DNA of 40,884 nucleotides from Clostridia bacterium (lineage in GTDB: Bacteria > Bacillota > DTU025): positions 1 to 40,884 of the forward strand of contig JAYFQW010000062.1 in the NCBI GenBank assembly GCA_034926675.1, given 5' to 3'. The position numbers and the translations under genes are program-made. A model generated the notes under the pieces. That model was not told the DNA's origin and did not search any database. It saw only the letters and a program-made list of their open reading frames with translations. Below, piece after piece: positions 40,746-40,884 of the stretch (position 1 is its first letter; every line of letters starts with the position of its first letter).

Positions 40746-40884
40746 GTAAGCGTCAAATAGCGCCCACCTGGAGCTATGCCGGCGAGCATGCGATAATCCC
40801 CCTTGAGAATACCGATTCTAGGGGGATTTGCTTATGCCCGAGACGCTATCGAGTGCGAAATGGAGACCCATAGTCGATGAGTTC
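40746..40884 (+). mobile_element. Left end of an IS66-like insertion sequence (cut by window edge)
   Basis: From 40746 the sequence reads GTAAGCGTCAAATAGCGCCC. IS66-family elements start with GTAA, commonly GTAAGCG, and their first gene begins about 90 bases inside; here a start codon with a good ribosome site lies at 40834. The 8 bases before it (GTTTGGCC) would be the target duplication if the right end shows the same. The rest lies outside the window. Confidence 0.6.
40834..40884 (+). CDS. tnpA: IS66-type accessory protein TnpA, N-terminus only
   Basis: Seventeen codons, MPETLSSAKWRPIVDEF, reach the window edge without a stop. IS66 TnpA proteins start with a similar W..I(V/I)(D/E)EF helix before a SGLSQAAFC segment, so the match is plausible but short. 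GGGGGA lies 7 bases before the ATG. A nearby inverted repeat (ATCCCCCT near 40795 and AGGGGGAT near 40820) may control expression. Confidence 0.5.
   Translation, partial: MPETLSSAKWRPIVDEF

Overview
The window looks like a moderately high-GC, origin-proximal segment from a Firmicutes (Bacillota) chromosome. Its left third keeps the order known from Bacillus subtilis near the origin: tadA, SRP RNA, dnaX, ybaB/yaaK, recR, a DUF2508 (yaaL-like) gene, then an rRNA operon. The first 16 bases are the 5' end of a 16S rRNA on the minus strand. The SRP RNA is the long type with an Alu domain, and T-box and PyrR-type leaders occur, all Firmicutes traits. The same window also encodes a secretin and a PorV/UPF0164-like beta-barrel ending in Phe. 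I therefore infer a diderm Firmicute; Limnochordia is one possibility, but this is not provable from the window.

Layout. 1-4824 (minus): rRNA promoter and leader, DUF2508 gene, recR, ybaB, dnaX, SRP RNA, two tRNA-Ser genes, tadA. 4962-6963 (plus): a tight three-gene unit of XRE regulator, PRC-barrel protein and SagB-type nitroreductase. 7221-7514 (plus): a zinc-ribbon protein with its own promoter. 7710-12318 (minus): argC-argJ-argB-argD behind a promoter with an ArgR-like operator at the start site; this is arginine biosynthesis by the acetyl-recycling route. 12535-14007: an orphan histidine kinase.

14072-20730 (minus) is the most unusual block, five exported envelope proteins in a row: a 595-aa protein with a DUF11-like part, a 235-aa protein sharing its C-terminal domain, a 570-aa protein made of two copies of one beta-rich unit, a short secretin, and an outer-membrane beta-barrel. 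No secretion ATPase, platform protein or pilin lies beside them. Upstream, still on the minus strand, are a polysaccharide deacetylase, a second PRC-barrel protein, a three-helix membrane protein and an exported transglutaminase-like protein.

25950-30468 (plus): a SNF2 helicase and SWIM zinc-finger pair (ywqA-ywqB type). 30489-32748 (minus): trpB2 followed by a ParB-fold serine-kinase-like gene behind a T-box leader with a possible Trp specifier, suggesting tryptophan synthesis from O-phosphoserine. 32866-36992 (minus): phosphohexomutase, a small exported protein and a uracil permease under a PyrR-type attenuator. 37039-39359 (minus): a chemoreceptor with a possible sigma-28 promoter. 39581-39833 (plus): two tRNA-Arg genes behind a strong promoter. 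The right end is mobile DNA: a decayed transposase fragment, 32-bp-period repeats, a long inverted repeat, and the left end of an IS66-like element that runs off the window.
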